Of a stretch of 64,000 nt of DNA, positions 35,614 to 43,588 are shown piece by piece. The notes under the pieces are model-generated. The model had not been told where the DNA came from. It was given only the letters and a program-made list of their open reading frames with translations, and did no database searches. The DNA is from Erysipelotrichaceae bacterium (lineage in GTDB: Bacteria > Bacillota_I > Bacilli_A > Erysipelotrichales > Erysipelotrichaceae): NCBI GenBank assembly GCA_013334325.1, contig JAAXXT010000004.1, positions 36,435 through 100,434 of the forward strand, in the 5' to 3' direction. Both the position numbers and the translations under genes were made by a program. Every line of letters begins with the position of its first letter. Position 1 is the first letter of the stretch.

Positions 35614-36327
35614 TTATGGATTGATGGCGTCTTCTAATTGGATCTTTATCTCAGAGAAGGAGAGGCCTTTTTCTATACAGAAATCTTTAACTGTTTCATT
35701 GGTGAAAGCAACGCTTGTCCCTACGATAGATTCAAATTCTGCTTTCGTTAATCCAGCATCCAATACTTCTTGAATGGTTGTAGGTCCTTTTACTGCGAAA
35801 TCCGTAGTGCTTTCTTCTTCATCTGTGAAAGTGACCAGTGAAGGATCTAAAGCAATAACTGTAATAGTATGCGTAGCTAAGTATGATTTCTGATCCTCAG
35901 TTAATAGAAGGTTGTGTTCTAGAACCAAATTCACTGCTTGAACAGGTAATACCACATCGACCAATTCATAAGGTAGATCCTTATATAGAGCGACAAAGGC
36001 TTGGAGTGCTTCTGTACCTATTTCAAGTTCAGTAGCTTCATAGATCATGCCTAAGTTTTTAGCTTTGAATTCTAGAGGATCGAATGTAGATGAAATACTG
36101 AAGGCATCATAGAGAACCTCAATAGGGATCTCATAGAATTCAGAAACAAGAGAGAAACTATAGGAACCTGAAATCGATTGAGGATCATAAGGATTGAGTT
36201 CATTCTCTTCATATCGAGTAGGCTCTTTATCACCGCTGTTCCATACCCCAGCAAGCATACTGACTCCAATACCTAGAAACAGGAATACAGGTAGAATAAA
36301 CAACATTACTTTTGAATTGAGTACCAT
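35614..36327 (-). CDS. Membrane-anchored protein beside NapH-like ferredoxin
   Basis: A 237-aa protein with an N-terminal membrane segment (about 7-27) and an outer part containing repeated short helical units with a 'Y/F-x-I-P-x-E-x-L' look: residues 55-80 (SEFYEIPIEVLYDAFSIS) and a related one near 205-235. No catalytic motif is recognised. It lies 8 bases after the NapH-like gene in the same direction, so the two are probably one operon and the protein may be a partner in membrane electron transfer. That is inference from position. Confidence 0.7.
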   Translation of the reverse strand: MVLNSKVMLFILPVFLFLGIGVSMLAGVWNSGDKEPTRYEENELNPYDPQSISGSYSFSLVSEFYEIPIEVLYDAFSISSTFDPLEFKAKNLGMIYEATELEIGTEALQAFVALYKDLPYELVDVVLPVQAVNLVLEHNLLLTEDQKSYLATHTITVIALDPSLVTFTDEEESTTDFAVKGPTTIQEVLDAGLTKAEFESIVGTSVAFTNETVKDFCIEKGLSFSEIKIQLEDAINP

Positions 36328-36335
36328 AAGGCTCC

Positions 36336-37145
36336 TTACTTCGTTTTAAATTCTACTGTCTTTTTGACAGGACAAGCTTGATCAGATGTACATTTCATAC
36401 AACTGATACATTGATGATCCGTAATGATTTCTTGATTAGAGATCGTGATGTTCATAGGACATTCTTTATCACACTTCTTACAATTGATACACGTTTCTTT
36501 AACACGTCTGATTTTAAATATTCTAAATTTATTGCTTACACCCAAGACAGCTCCATAAGGACAAGCATACTTACACCAAGGACGCTCAATGAATAAGGAA
36601 CCACCTACAGTCAAACCTAGAATAATGAGAGCCTGTGGAGCGACTTCTCCTGTGAAGAAATTAAATAAGGCGAAATATGGATCAACTGTCTTAAAGACCA
36701 AAGTGCCTGATCGAGCTGTCACATACAAGACCCAAATCAAGACCCCATAACGTAAGTATCTTAAATATTTATCTACTTTAGGATCTACAAAATGATTGTA
36801 TTTTTTCTTAAAGATCTTCTTACCTATTGCCCCAGTCCATTCTTGTAGACTTCCTAGTGGGCAGACCCAACCACATATCACAGGTCCAAATATAATACTT
36901 AATACGATACTTAAACTTAAGATGATGACGGATGATGCGGCTATGTTTTTAACGTAGTTTCCTATGGTTGCGAGATTATACAACGTTTCAACCCCACCAA
37001 AAGGACAGATCGCATGAAGGGATAAAGCTGGGATGAATGGTAAACCATTTCCCATCTCTTCAAGTGCGTTATTGACTGCGATACCTCCAATTATAATAAA
37101 GAATAAAATTTGACTGATCTTACGATACGGTATCTTCTTTTTCAT
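36336..37145 (-). CDS. NapH/CcoG-like membrane 4Fe-4S protein
   Basis: A 269-aa integral membrane ferredoxin. Several membrane helices surround two Cys motifs (ICGWVCPLGSLQEW and CKYACPYGAVLG), followed by two ferredoxin clusters at the C-terminus (CINCKKCDKECPM and CISCMKCTSDQACP). This layout matches NapH/NosR-type quinol-linked electron carriers. No nitrate or nitrous oxide reductase is present nearby, so the electron acceptor is unknown. AAGGGG precedes the ATG. Encoded upstream of the 237-aa protein in the same operon. Confidence 0.88.
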   Translation of the reverse strand: MKKKIPYRKISQILFFIIIGGIAVNNALEEMGNGLPFIPALSLHAICPFGGVETLYNLATIGNYVKNIAASSVIILSLSIVLSIIFGPVICGWVCPLGSLQEWTGAIGKKIFKKKYNHFVDPKVDKYLRYLRYGVLIWVLYVTARSGTLVFKTVDPYFALFNFFTGEVAPQALIILGLTVGGSLFIERPWCKYACPYGAVLGVSNKFRIFKIRRVKETCINCKKCDKECPMNITISNQEIITDHQCISCMKCTSDQACPVKKTVEFKTK

Positions 37146-37210
37146 AGGTGCCCCTTTTCTGAGGCTAGTTTATCTAAAATTTGTGTTTTTACTGTCACAA
37201 AATCAAAATT

Positions 37211-37240
37211 AAAAAAAAAGAATTCCAATTGGAATTCTTT
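37211..37240. terminator. Terminator of the sigma/RsgI-like operon
   Basis: AAAGAATTCC and GGAATTCTTT around AATT. The T-run is on the minus strand, so it ends the transcript of the anti-sigma gene. Confidence 0.85.
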
Positions 37241-37287
37241 ATAGGTACCCTTCTGTTTCAAGGTGATGAAGGGATATCTAACATCTC

Positions 37288-38373
37288 TTAGTGAGCTCCT
37301 GATCCACTACCGCCAGTGCTTGTGCCTGACTCTGGATTACCAAGACCACCAGTTTCTCCTGTTGGGGAACCAAGTTGATCTTGATTAGATTCTTGTGTTG
37401 AAGTCCCGTTCTCTGAAGGAGTATTGGTAGGGGAGTTAGATCCATTCCCATTCTCATTGTTTCCATGATCATCTGGTTTATTCATTTGAGTCTTAACTTC
37501 ACTTTGAAGTTTGACTAAATCTAAGGATCCTGCGTTTTCTAAACGAGTTCTAAGCTCTGTAGTATCGATTCCATCAAGATCCATTTTATCTAAAGCGATC
37601 TCTAAACGTTCACGAATTTGGGTCTGAGTAATCTCTGTAATCTGAGCTCTGCTTTGAATGGCGAGTTTATTATCGCTGTTTGAGAAGAATTCTTTAACGC
37701 TCAACATGACTCCATCTTGAGTTTGGATCATACCGTTGATGACATAGAGTCCTACTGGAACATCTTCACCTCTGGCTAAGGCTTGTTCCTGAAGGGTTGC
37801 TTTGATTTGGACTAAGTTGATGCATTGTAGTGTATCGCTTAATTGGATACGATCATGAAGTCTGGTTTGAAGTGTATCACCGATTTCAGCGCTTATGCCT
37901 TCTGATACTACGGTGCTTACGACCACATAATCATCTTCTAGATCGGTAATATCGATAAAGCCTGCTTCTGCGGATAAGGCAATGATTGCATCTACGACTT
38001 CTTCTACAGGATCACCGATCAAATCTGTGATGACTATTGTTTTAGCGTCATCGTTTAAGGCATCGATCTTAATGACCAAGCCTGCAGGGTTAACTGATAA
38101 TTCAAAGCTAGGATTGATGTCTACTGAGATCACTGCCGCAACGACTTTTGATTGATCCTTACCTGAGGATAATGGATTAAAGATAAAGATGGCGAAGGTC
38201 AAGACAAAGGCTAAGCCGATAACGAATAAACTTCTCTTTTTCATAGAAGACTCCTTAGGGGCTTTTGCCCAAGCGGATCTTAAGCCATCATTTTCTGCGC
38301 GTTGAATGATGTTTGCGAACATCACATCTTCATTTAAGGCGTTTTCTTTGATTGATTTTTTGAACTGGTTCAT
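37288..38373 (-). CDS. RsgI-like anti-sigma factor
   Basis: A 361-aa single-pass membrane protein. The N-terminal ~45 residues are cytoplasmic and would bind the sigma factor, one membrane helix spans about 48-66, and the outer part begins VVAAVISVDINPSFELSVN, the hallmark of the RsgI outer domain. The C-terminal ~60 residues are a low-complexity Gly/Ser/Thr/Asn tail. AAAGGA precedes the ATG. The sigma factor gene lies 54 bases upstream. RsgI proteins normally pair with SigI, while the sigma here looks like an ECF type. The signal sensed is unknown. Confidence 0.82.
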   Translation of the reverse strand: MNQFKKSIKENALNEDVMFANIIQRAENDGLRSAWAKAPKESSMKKRSLFVIGLAFVLTFAIFIFNPLSSGKDQSKVVAAVISVDINPSFELSVNPAGLVIKIDALNDDAKTIVITDLIGDPVEEVVDAIIALSAEAGFIDITDLEDDYVVVSTVVSEGISAEIGDTLQTRLHDRIQLSDTLQCINLVQIKATLQEQALARGEDVPVGLYVINGMIQTQDGVMLSVKEFFSNSDNKLAIQSRAQITEITQTQIRERLEIALDKMDLDGIDTTELRTRLENAGSLDLVKLQSEVKTQMNKPDDHGNNENGNGSNSPTNTPSENGTSTQESNQDQLGSPTGETGGLGNPESGTSTGGSGSGAH

Positions 38374-38427
38374 ATGGTTTAAGTCCTTTCGCTTCTATAG
38401 AGCCTTACATTAATGATTTAGACTAAA

Positions 38428-38940
38428 CTATTTATTAAATCTTTTCTTTAAATCTTCTAAAGTTTTATAGACCTTACTTTTTATGGTTGTTTCAGGAAGA
38501 TCATAGATCTTAGACATCTCGATGAAACTCTTCTCATATTTGAATCGAGCCACCAGTAAACTTTTTTCGAGTTCAGGATATTTATCGATCTCACTCCATA
38601 ATGTTTCCGAGGTGATCTTATCAAGGACCTCAGTTTCAAGTTCGAAATCATCTGGGATAGATTCCATAAGATTGAGCTCATCATCGATAAGGGTCACAGG
38701 TCTTCTTAATTTATCTCGATAATAATTCGTAAGTTCATGATTGGCCATTTGAAGTAGATAGGCTTGAGGATTATCGATTTTTTCTGTACAAGTGGTCATA
38801 TGTTTATATAGATCATAGTAGAGATCCTGAACCAAGTCTTGGGCATCTTGAAGATTCTGTACTTTAAAGAACACATGTTTACTTACTTGTGTTACAGTAG
38901 CGCGATAGATGGTTTCGAAGTCTTCAGGTGTATATCTCAT
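38428..38940 (-). CDS. ECF-type RNA polymerase sigma factor
   Basis: A 170-aa sigma factor. Region 2 is visible at about residues 10-75 (QDLVQDLYYDLYKHM, then NPQAYLLQMANHELTNYYRD), and region 4 at about 115-165 (LLVARFKYEKSFIEMSKIYDLPETTIKSKVYKTLEDLKKRF). It would recruit RNA polymerase to a small regulon and is held by the RsgI-like protein. An AGGAGG lies about 21 bases before the ATG, too far for normal spacing; a small TAGT/ACTA hairpin between them might bring it closer. An in-frame TAG upstream rules out an earlier start. Confidence 0.88.
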   Translation of the reverse strand: MRYTPEDFETIYRATVTQVSKHVFFKVQNLQDAQDLVQDLYYDLYKHMTTCTEKIDNPQAYLLQMANHELTNYYRDKLRRPVTLIDDELNLMESIPDDFELETEVLDKITSETLWSEIDKYPELEKSLLVARFKYEKSFIEMSKIYDLPETTIKSKVYKTLEDLKKRFNK

Positions 38941-39084
38941 AGCACTAGTATAGAACTAAGCCCTCCTAGAGTAAAATAGAAATAAGTATCGATAAAAAGT
39001 CTTACTTTAAAAAAACACTTTATGTTTCTTATATACATAGAGACCCAAATCAGTGACTTAGACTAAATGAAATGAAAAATCGAT

Positions 39085-39842
39085 GGGGACATTTCTTGAA
39101 AAGATGAAAAGACTATGGTATTGTGGCTAAGAGGAACCCATGGCAAGAAAAGCAAGAAAAGAAACCACTAGTACATTACTCTCGATCACACAGAGATCTC
39201 ATCAACAATTATTTAGAAATGATGAAGATCGTAAGATGATGCTAGAGATCTTAAAACAAGCTCAAGCTACATTCGACTATGAATGTTTTGCCTATTGTTT
39301 ACTAGATGAGCATATCTTTAAACTCATCCTAGACACCAAAGGTAGAAGCATCTCAACAATCATGGCTTCAATTCTAATGTCTTACAGTTCATATCGACAA
39401 GTAGAAGGTAAACTCTTCAGTGGTCGATTTATGAGTAAAGAGTTGAAAAGTGAAAAAGAGTTGGAGGATGAGATCGAGTTGATTCATCAGAAAACAAACA
39501 GCCAATACAATAGTTTTTGTTTTCATTGTCAAGAAGCGAAAAGACCTGAAGAGTTCAAAATAAAGTTGGATCTTCATAATCTAGAGATTAAACAGATCGA
39601 TTCATCCTTAAATGTAGAAGAGGCAAAATTAAAGCTAGAATCTTGGATGAGACAAAAAGGCTGTGATCCATTAGAGATGAAACGAAATAAATCCATGAGA
39701 AATCAATGTATCCATGAATTTAGAAAGACCAGTAATTGTTCGCTAAAGACTTTGGGTCTCTTATTTGAGATCAGTGAATCCTCAGTTTCTAAGATTCTGA
39801 GCACTAAATGATTATTTCGCTTGAAATTCAAGAAGTGTCCCC
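39085..39842 (+). mobile_element. RAYT-type element with 16-bp terminal inverted repeats
   Basis: GGGGACATTTCTTGAA (39085-39100) and TTCAAGAAGTGTCCCC (39827-39842) are inverted copies of each other with one mismatch, and enclose the single transposase-like gene. The unit is 758 bp. No target-site duplication is obvious. The right repeat fills the spacer of the promoter at 39821-39849. Confidence 0.75.
39140..39811 (+). CDS. Degenerate REP-associated (Y1) transposase-like protein
   Basis: A 223-aa relative of RAYT/IS200-type transposases: it begins MARKARKETT and has ECFAYCLLDEHIFKLIL and GKLFSGRFMSKEL in the usual order. Two key features are changed. The metal-binding HUH (usually NHVH) reads EHIF, and the catalytic-Tyr region (usually YIHQNP) reads LIHQKT. 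Strand cleavage is therefore unlikely. A C-terminal DnaA-like or helix-turn-helix tail (about 180-223; SLKTLGLLFEISESSVSKIL) suggests DNA binding is kept. AAGAGG precedes the ATG, and TTGAAA-N17-TATTGT (39096-39124) may be its promoter. Confidence 0.8.
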   Translation: MARKARKETTSTLLSITQRSHQQLFRNDEDRKMMLEILKQAQATFDYECFAYCLLDEHIFKLILDTKGRSISTIMASILMSYSSYRQVEGKLFSGRFMSKELKSEKELEDEIELIHQKTNSQYNSFCFHCQEAKRPEEFKIKLDLHNLEIKQIDSSLNVEEAKLKLESWMRQKGCDPLEMKRNKSMRNQCIHEFRKTSNCSLKTLGLLFEISESSVSKILSTK

Positions 39843-39849
39843 GTATAAT
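39821..39849 (+). promoter_or_regulatory. Promoter of the thioredoxin operon, spanning the RAYT right end
   Basis: TTGAAA (39821-39826) and TATAAT (39844-39849) are separated by 17 bases, and 16 of those are the right inverted repeat. The -35 is inside the element and the -10 outside it. Confidence 0.75.
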
Positions 39850-39871
39850 GTGTGCGTAAGGAAATAAAACC

Positions 39872-40516
39872 ATGGAAAAACTACTGAATAAAGATTTAGA
39901 AAAACAAGTACAGAAAATATTAAAACCAATGAAGGATAAAATAACGATCGTTCTATTTACGAAAACAAACGATTGTGAATCCTGTGAGCCTACACTACAG
40001 ATCATCAATGAAGTCGCTGAACTCAGCGAAATGGTTAGCGTGAAGGTCTACGACTTGGATACAGATATCGATGAAGTCAATAAGTACAACATTGAGATGG
40101 CCCCAAGCTTTATCATCTTAGATAAAGATGATACTTATAAAGGCGTCAAGTTCAATGGGATCCCTGCAGGACATGAATTCAATTCCTTCTTGTCTGCTTT
40201 GGTTGAGATGTCTGGTGTTGAAAGTGAAGTCCCTGAAGATTTCGCTCAACGTGTCGCAAAAATCGACAAACCCATCAACATCAAAGTCTTCGTGACGATG
40301 AGTTGTCCGCATTGTCCAGGTGCAGTTCAAAAAGCTCATAAACTGGCGATGATGAATAAGAATGTGGTTGGGGAAATGATCGAAGCCCAAACCTTCTATG
40401 AACTCTCAGAGAAATACAATGTCTCTGGTGTTCCTAAGATCGTCATCAATGACACGATCGAATTGATTGGGAATCAACCGATTGAAACCTTCTTGTCTAG
40501 TATTGAATCCCTCTAG
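39872..40516 (+). CDS. Double thioredoxin-fold protein (PDO/glutaredoxin-like)
   Basis: A 214-aa cytoplasmic redox protein made of two thioredoxin folds, as in the AhpF N-terminal domain and archaeal protein disulfide oxidoreductases. The first fold has a CESC pair (DCESCEP, about residue 35) and the second the more typical CPHC (about 147), followed by GVPKIVIND with the cis-Pro. It likely transfers electrons from a thioredoxin-reductase-like enzyme to a disulfide or peroxide target. First gene of a thioredoxin-rhodanese operon; it overrides nothing upstream, as its promoter lies at the RAYT boundary. Confidence 0.87.
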   Translation: MEKLLNKDLEKQVQKILKPMKDKITIVLFTKTNDCESCEPTLQIINEVAELSEMVSVKVYDLDTDIDEVNKYNIEMAPSFIILDKDDTYKGVKFNGIPAGHEFNSFLSALVEMSGVESEVPEDFAQRVAKIDKPINIKVFVTMSCPHCPGAVQKAHKLAMMNKNVVGEMIEAQTFYELSEKYNVSGVPKIVINDTIELIGNQPIETFLSSIESL

Positions 40517-40519
40517 TCT

Positions 40520-40831
40520 ATGAAGACTAGATCACTTGGATCAAATGAATCCATAGAATCTCTTAGAGATATAAAACCATTTCTACTTTACTTCTCAACA
40601 CCCAACTGTGGTGTATGTCATGCGATGCTTCCTAAATTAAACGAAGCACTCAAAGAAGAAGATATAGAAATGATCGAAATCGATGTCTCACTTCATCCAG
40701 ACATCGCAGGCCAACATAGAGTCTTTGTATCCCCAACCATCTTAGTGATGAGTGAAGGCAAAGAACACTTACGAGAAAGCCGCTTTATCGATATTGAAAG
40801 AATCAGTAGACTCTTAGACTTAATGAAATAA
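40520..40831 (+). CDS. Thioredoxin-family protein
   Basis: A 103-aa single thioredoxin fold. The active site is CGVC in FSTPNCGVCHAML, and the cis-Pro lies in VFVSPTILV. The start is three bases after the previous stop, so it is translationally linked; no separate ribosome site is obvious. It probably works with its double-domain neighbour in cytoplasmic thiol exchange. Confidence 0.87.
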   Translation: MKTRSLGSNESIESLRDIKPFLLYFSTPNCGVCHAMLPKLNEALKEEDIEMIEIDVSLHPDIAGQHRVFVSPTILVMSEGKEHLRESRFIDIERISRLLDLMK

Positions 40832-40855
40832 CAGAACAACAGCGAGGACCAACAC

Positions 40856-41179
40856 ATGTTCAACTTCTTAAAATCATCCAATCTTAGTCAAGACAAAGCT
40901 TACGAACAGCTTCAACAAGACAAAACGATCAAATTGATCGATGTCCGTACATCAGGTGAATTCAAAGATGGTCACGTCAAAGGGGCTGTCAATATTCCTT
41001 TGAATACCTTACCTCAGAAATACTCAGGCATGCTTCCTAATAAAGAACAAACCATTTTCGTGATTTGTTTAAGTGGAGCTCGTGCTTCAGATGCGACGGA
41101 TTTCCTTAAGAAAGCTGGGTATACCAATGTACATAATATTGGTGGCGTCGGCTCATGGAAATTCGGCTTAGTTAGATAA
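40856..41179 (+). CDS. Rhodanese-like sulfurtransferase
   Basis: A 107-aa single rhodanese domain. The N-terminal KLIDVRTSGEFKDGHVKGAVNIPL is standard, and the catalytic Cys is in FVICLSGARASDA, followed by VHNIGGVGSW. It would carry sulfur as a persulfide. Third gene of the thioredoxin operon and followed by a terminator. Confidence 0.9.
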   Translation: MFNFLKSSNLSQDKAYEQLQQDKTIKLIDVRTSGEFKDGHVKGAVNIPLNTLPQKYSGMLPNKEQTIFVICLSGARASDATDFLKKAGYTNVHNIGGVGSWKFGLVR

Positions 41180-41189
41180 ACAGATTAAG

Positions 41190-41215
41190 AACCTCAGATG
41201 ATTGAGGTTTTTATT
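41190..41215 (+). terminator. Rho-independent terminator
   Basis: AACCTCA, GATGAT, TGAGGTT, T-run, after the rhodanese gene. Confidence 0.88.
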
Positions 41216-41223
41216 TGTTTTAC

Positions 41224-41273
41224 TTGAGATTAAAGAATAATCGAGTATACTTATTATGAACATATGTTCATAA
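41224..41273 (+). promoter_or_regulatory. Promoter with perfect 20-bp palindrome before DUF134-NifX gene
   Basis: TTGAGA (41224-41229), 16 bases, TATACT (41246-41251). The start region is covered by TTATGAACATATGTTCATAA (41254-41273), a perfect palindrome that runs into the AAAGGAG ribosome site. This is a repressor-type arrangement, and the DUF134 domain encoded just downstream is the obvious candidate to bind it. Confidence 0.8.
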
Positions 41274-41282
41274 AGGAGATCT

Positions 41283-41990
41283 ATGCCTAGACCTTATAAA
41301 TCCAGAAATATTCAAGAGAAACCTTTATGTTGTAAGTTTAGTCCAGAAAAGATCGGTGAAGCTGGTTCGGTGATCTTAACCTTGGATGAGTATGAAGTCA
41401 TTCGTCGATGCGATCATGAAAGATTAAGTCAAGAAAACTGTGCAACGGTGATGCAGATCAGTCGAACTACTGTTCAACGGATCTATGCCAGTGCACGACT
41501 GAAGATCGCTGAAGCTATTGTACTTAGTAAAGTTCTTGAGATAGAAGGTGGACCAGTCAGTGTTGTCGATCGTGACATTTATGAATCATCATTAACCAAT
41601 GAAAAAGGAGAAATAAGTATGAAAATCGCAATCGGTATAGATGGAGAAAAGGTAGCTGGTCATTTTGGACAGTGCAATGATTTTAGGATCGTAGATGTTG
41701 AGAATAACATTGTCGTTCACCAAGAAGATCTTCATGATGAGGTTCATGTGCATCATGACCGTCCTCAGTTTTTAAAAGACAAAGGTGTTGATGTCTTGAT
41801 TATGAATGGTATGGGAAAAGGAGCCTACAATCGTTTGGTCGCACTAAACATCAAATGCGTATCAGCTGAAGATAAAAGTATTGAAGATGCTTTAAGCTCA
41901 TACCTTAATAAGACCTTAACGACCATTCTAGAAGCTCACGAATGTTCGGGTTGTGGATCTCATGATCATAAAGGTCATACCCATGGATAA
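41283..41990 (+). CDS. DUF134 HTH fused to NifX/NifB-type cofactor domain
   Basis: A 235-aa two-domain protein. Residues 1-95 are DUF134, a helix-turn-helix domain with a start MPRPYKSRNIQEKPLCCKFS and an HTH at NCATVMQISRTTVQRIY. Residues 113-220 are a dinitrogenase iron-molybdenum cofactor (NifX/NifB C-terminal) domain (MKIAIGIDGEKVAGHFGQC). The end (about 220-235) is Cys/His-rich (HECSGCGSHDHKGHTHG), suggesting metal binding. Likely a metal- or FeS-responsive regulator of its own operon. It overlaps the permease gene by 8 bases. Confidence 0.88.
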   Translation: MPRPYKSRNIQEKPLCCKFSPEKIGEAGSVILTLDEYEVIRRCDHERLSQENCATVMQISRTTVQRIYASARLKIAEAIVLSKVLEIEGGPVSVVDRDIYESSLTNEKGEISMKIAIGIDGEKVAGHFGQCNDFRIVDVENNIVVHQEDLHDEVHVHHDRPQFLKDKGVDVLIMNGMGKGAYNRLVALNIKCVSAEDKSIEDALSSYLNKTLTTILEAHECSGCGSHDHKGHTHG

Positions 41991-42459
41991 TACGGCTTAC
42001 CTTATTGCTTTTGTAGCTTTGGGAATTTCATTCTTTAAATCTAAAGAAAAAACACTTCAGGCTCTAAAGAAAGCGTGGAAGTCTTTTGAAAATATATTGC
42101 CTCAGTTCTTAAGCATTCTTTTGTTGATTGGATTTGTATTGAGTATTCTTACACCTCAACAAATATCTTCTCTTATAGGGGGAGATTCAGGGTGGTGGGG
42201 CGTCATGTTGGCTTCGATCTTAGGCTCAATTACTCTGATACCAGGCTTTATCGCCTTTCCATTAGCAGCAGCGCTTATTCAAAGTGGTGCTGGCTATATG
42301 CAGATTGCAGCGTTTATCTCAACCTTGATGATGGTTGGGATTGTAACTATCCCAATGGAAATCAAATTCTTTGGAAAGAAAGCAGCATATCTAAGAAATG
42401 GATTAGCGTTTATCTTCTCACTTCTTGTGGCTTTGATCATGGGGGTGATTCTTAAATGA
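41983..42459 (+). CDS. Half-permease 1 (YraQ/ArsP-like)
   Basis: A 158-aa membrane protein with about four helices. The ATG at 41983 starts inside the end of the DUF134-NifX gene. GFIAFPLAAALIQSGAGYMQIAAF resembles one half of DUF318/YraQ permeases. The next gene, overlapping by ATGA, contains the other half (AAAGPLYAAFPVALTLLRKG), so the two together likely form one transporter. The substrate is unknown; DUF318 relatives move organoarsenicals or act near thiol/redox genes. Confidence 0.78.
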   Translation: MDNTAYLIAFVALGISFFKSKEKTLQALKKAWKSFENILPQFLSILLLIGFVLSILTPQQISSLIGGDSGWWGVMLASILGSITLIPGFIAFPLAAALIQSGAGYMQIAAFISTLMMVGIVTIPMEIKFFGKKAAYLRNGLAFIFSLLVALIMGVILK

Positions 42460-42995
42460 AGAAGACTTTTAAACGCTACCGTTTATTTCTGATCATGCTT
42501 GGTTTATATGGGGTACTTTACTTCGTAGAACAGAATCTTTTTATCGCCAGTACCACCAAAGCTTACAACAGTATGATCGAGATGGTGCTGGTTTTACCTC
42601 CCGTGTTTATTTTACTTGGTTTATTAGATGTTTGGGTCAAGCGAGAAACTATGGTCAAAGCGATGGGAAATGACAGTGGTTTGATGGGTATATTACTCGC
42701 ATTCTTTTTAGGATCAGCTGCGGCAGGACCCTTGTATGCGGCTTTCCCGGTTGCGCTAACACTTTTAAGAAAAGGCAGTTCTTTTAAGAATGTATTGATC
42801 ATGATAGGGGCTTGGTCTACCACAAAGATCCCACTTCTATTGTTTGAAGCAGCCTCGATGGGACTGACTTTTACTGTAACTCGCTTTCTTATCAACATTT
42901 TTGGAATACTAGGGATCGCATTTATAAGCGAAAAGGTTTTAGGTCATAAGGAACTCGACGAGATCCATGAACGAGCCATTCAATTAGAGATTTAA
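42456..42995 (+). CDS. Half-permease 2 (YraQ/ArsP-like)
   Basis: A 179-aa membrane protein with four to five helices and the motif GSAAAGPLYAAFPVALTLLRKG, partner of the preceding half-permease. It is translationally coupled to it at ATGA (42456-42459). Splitting of this permease into two ORFs appears natural rather than a frameshift, because both halves have their own start and intact helices. Confidence 0.8.
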   Translation: MKKTFKRYRLFLIMLGLYGVLYFVEQNLFIASTTKAYNSMIEMVLVLPPVFILLGLLDVWVKRETMVKAMGNDSGLMGILLAFFLGSAAAGPLYAAFPVALTLLRKGSSFKNVLIMIGAWSTTKIPLLLFEAASMGLTFTVTRFLINIFGILGIAFISEKVLGHKELDEIHERAIQLEI

Positions 42996-42997
42996 GT

Positions 42998-43588
42998 ATG
43001 ACAAAAAGAAACACTATAAGCTGGCAAGACTGGTCCTTTCTGATTACTTTAGCGATCTTAGGTCTTAGTCTTATAAATGTTAGTTTAGCTCTGATTGGAT
43101 CATTATGTTATATAGGACCTTTTGTATATTATCTAAAGTATCATAATAAGACATGGTGTCAAAAAGTGTGTCCCAGAGCGAGTTTTCTAAACAAAACTCT
43201 AGGTAAATTAAGTCTTCATTTAAAAAGACCTACTTGGTTAGGATCTTCGAATATAAAAAGTTTCTTTGTTATATATTTAAGTCTAAACCTCTTCTTCGCG
43301 ATCATGTCTACGATTATGGTTGGATTGGGTAGGGTTGAAGCTCTTCTCTATATTCGGTTCTTTATGTTTTATAAAGCTCCATTCATTTTGCCTCAACTTA
43401 TTCAGTTTGAACTTCCATTAGCGATGCTTCATTTCTCGTATAGAATCTTATCGATGATGAGCTCTACTTTGCTTATTGGTTTGATTTTAGGATTCCTATA
43501 TACCCCAAGGATGTGGTGTACCATATGTCCAGTGAATACTTTAAGTAAACCAAAACAGGAAAAAGTTAAAACGAGGATAGTACTATGA
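42998..43588 (+). CDS. NapH-like membrane protein without ferredoxin domain
   Basis: A 196-aa membrane protein with two Cys clusters placed as in NapH: WCQKVCPRASF (about residues 49-59) and MWCTICPVNTLS (about 168-179), and several helices between. The C-terminal 2x[4Fe-4S] ferredoxin domain found in NapH (and in the protein at 36336) is missing. It may move electrons to or from the split permease or the thioredoxin system; this is inferred from operon position. It overlaps the next gene at ATGA. Confidence 0.72.
   Translation: MTKRNTISWQDWSFLITLAILGLSLINVSLALIGSLCYIGPFVYYLKYHNKTWCQKVCPRASFLNKTLGKLSLHLKRPTWLGSSNIKSFFVIYLSLNLFFAIMSTIMVGLGRVEALLYIRFFMFYKAPFILPQLIQFELPLAMLHFSYRILSMMSSTLLIGLILGFLYTPRMWCTICPVNTLSKPKQEKVKTRIVL

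Noticed and set aside
41953..42995. Frameshift explaining the two half-permeases
   Set aside because: Both halves have their own start, intact helices and an ATGA junction; related permeases are also known as two halves, so this looks natural.
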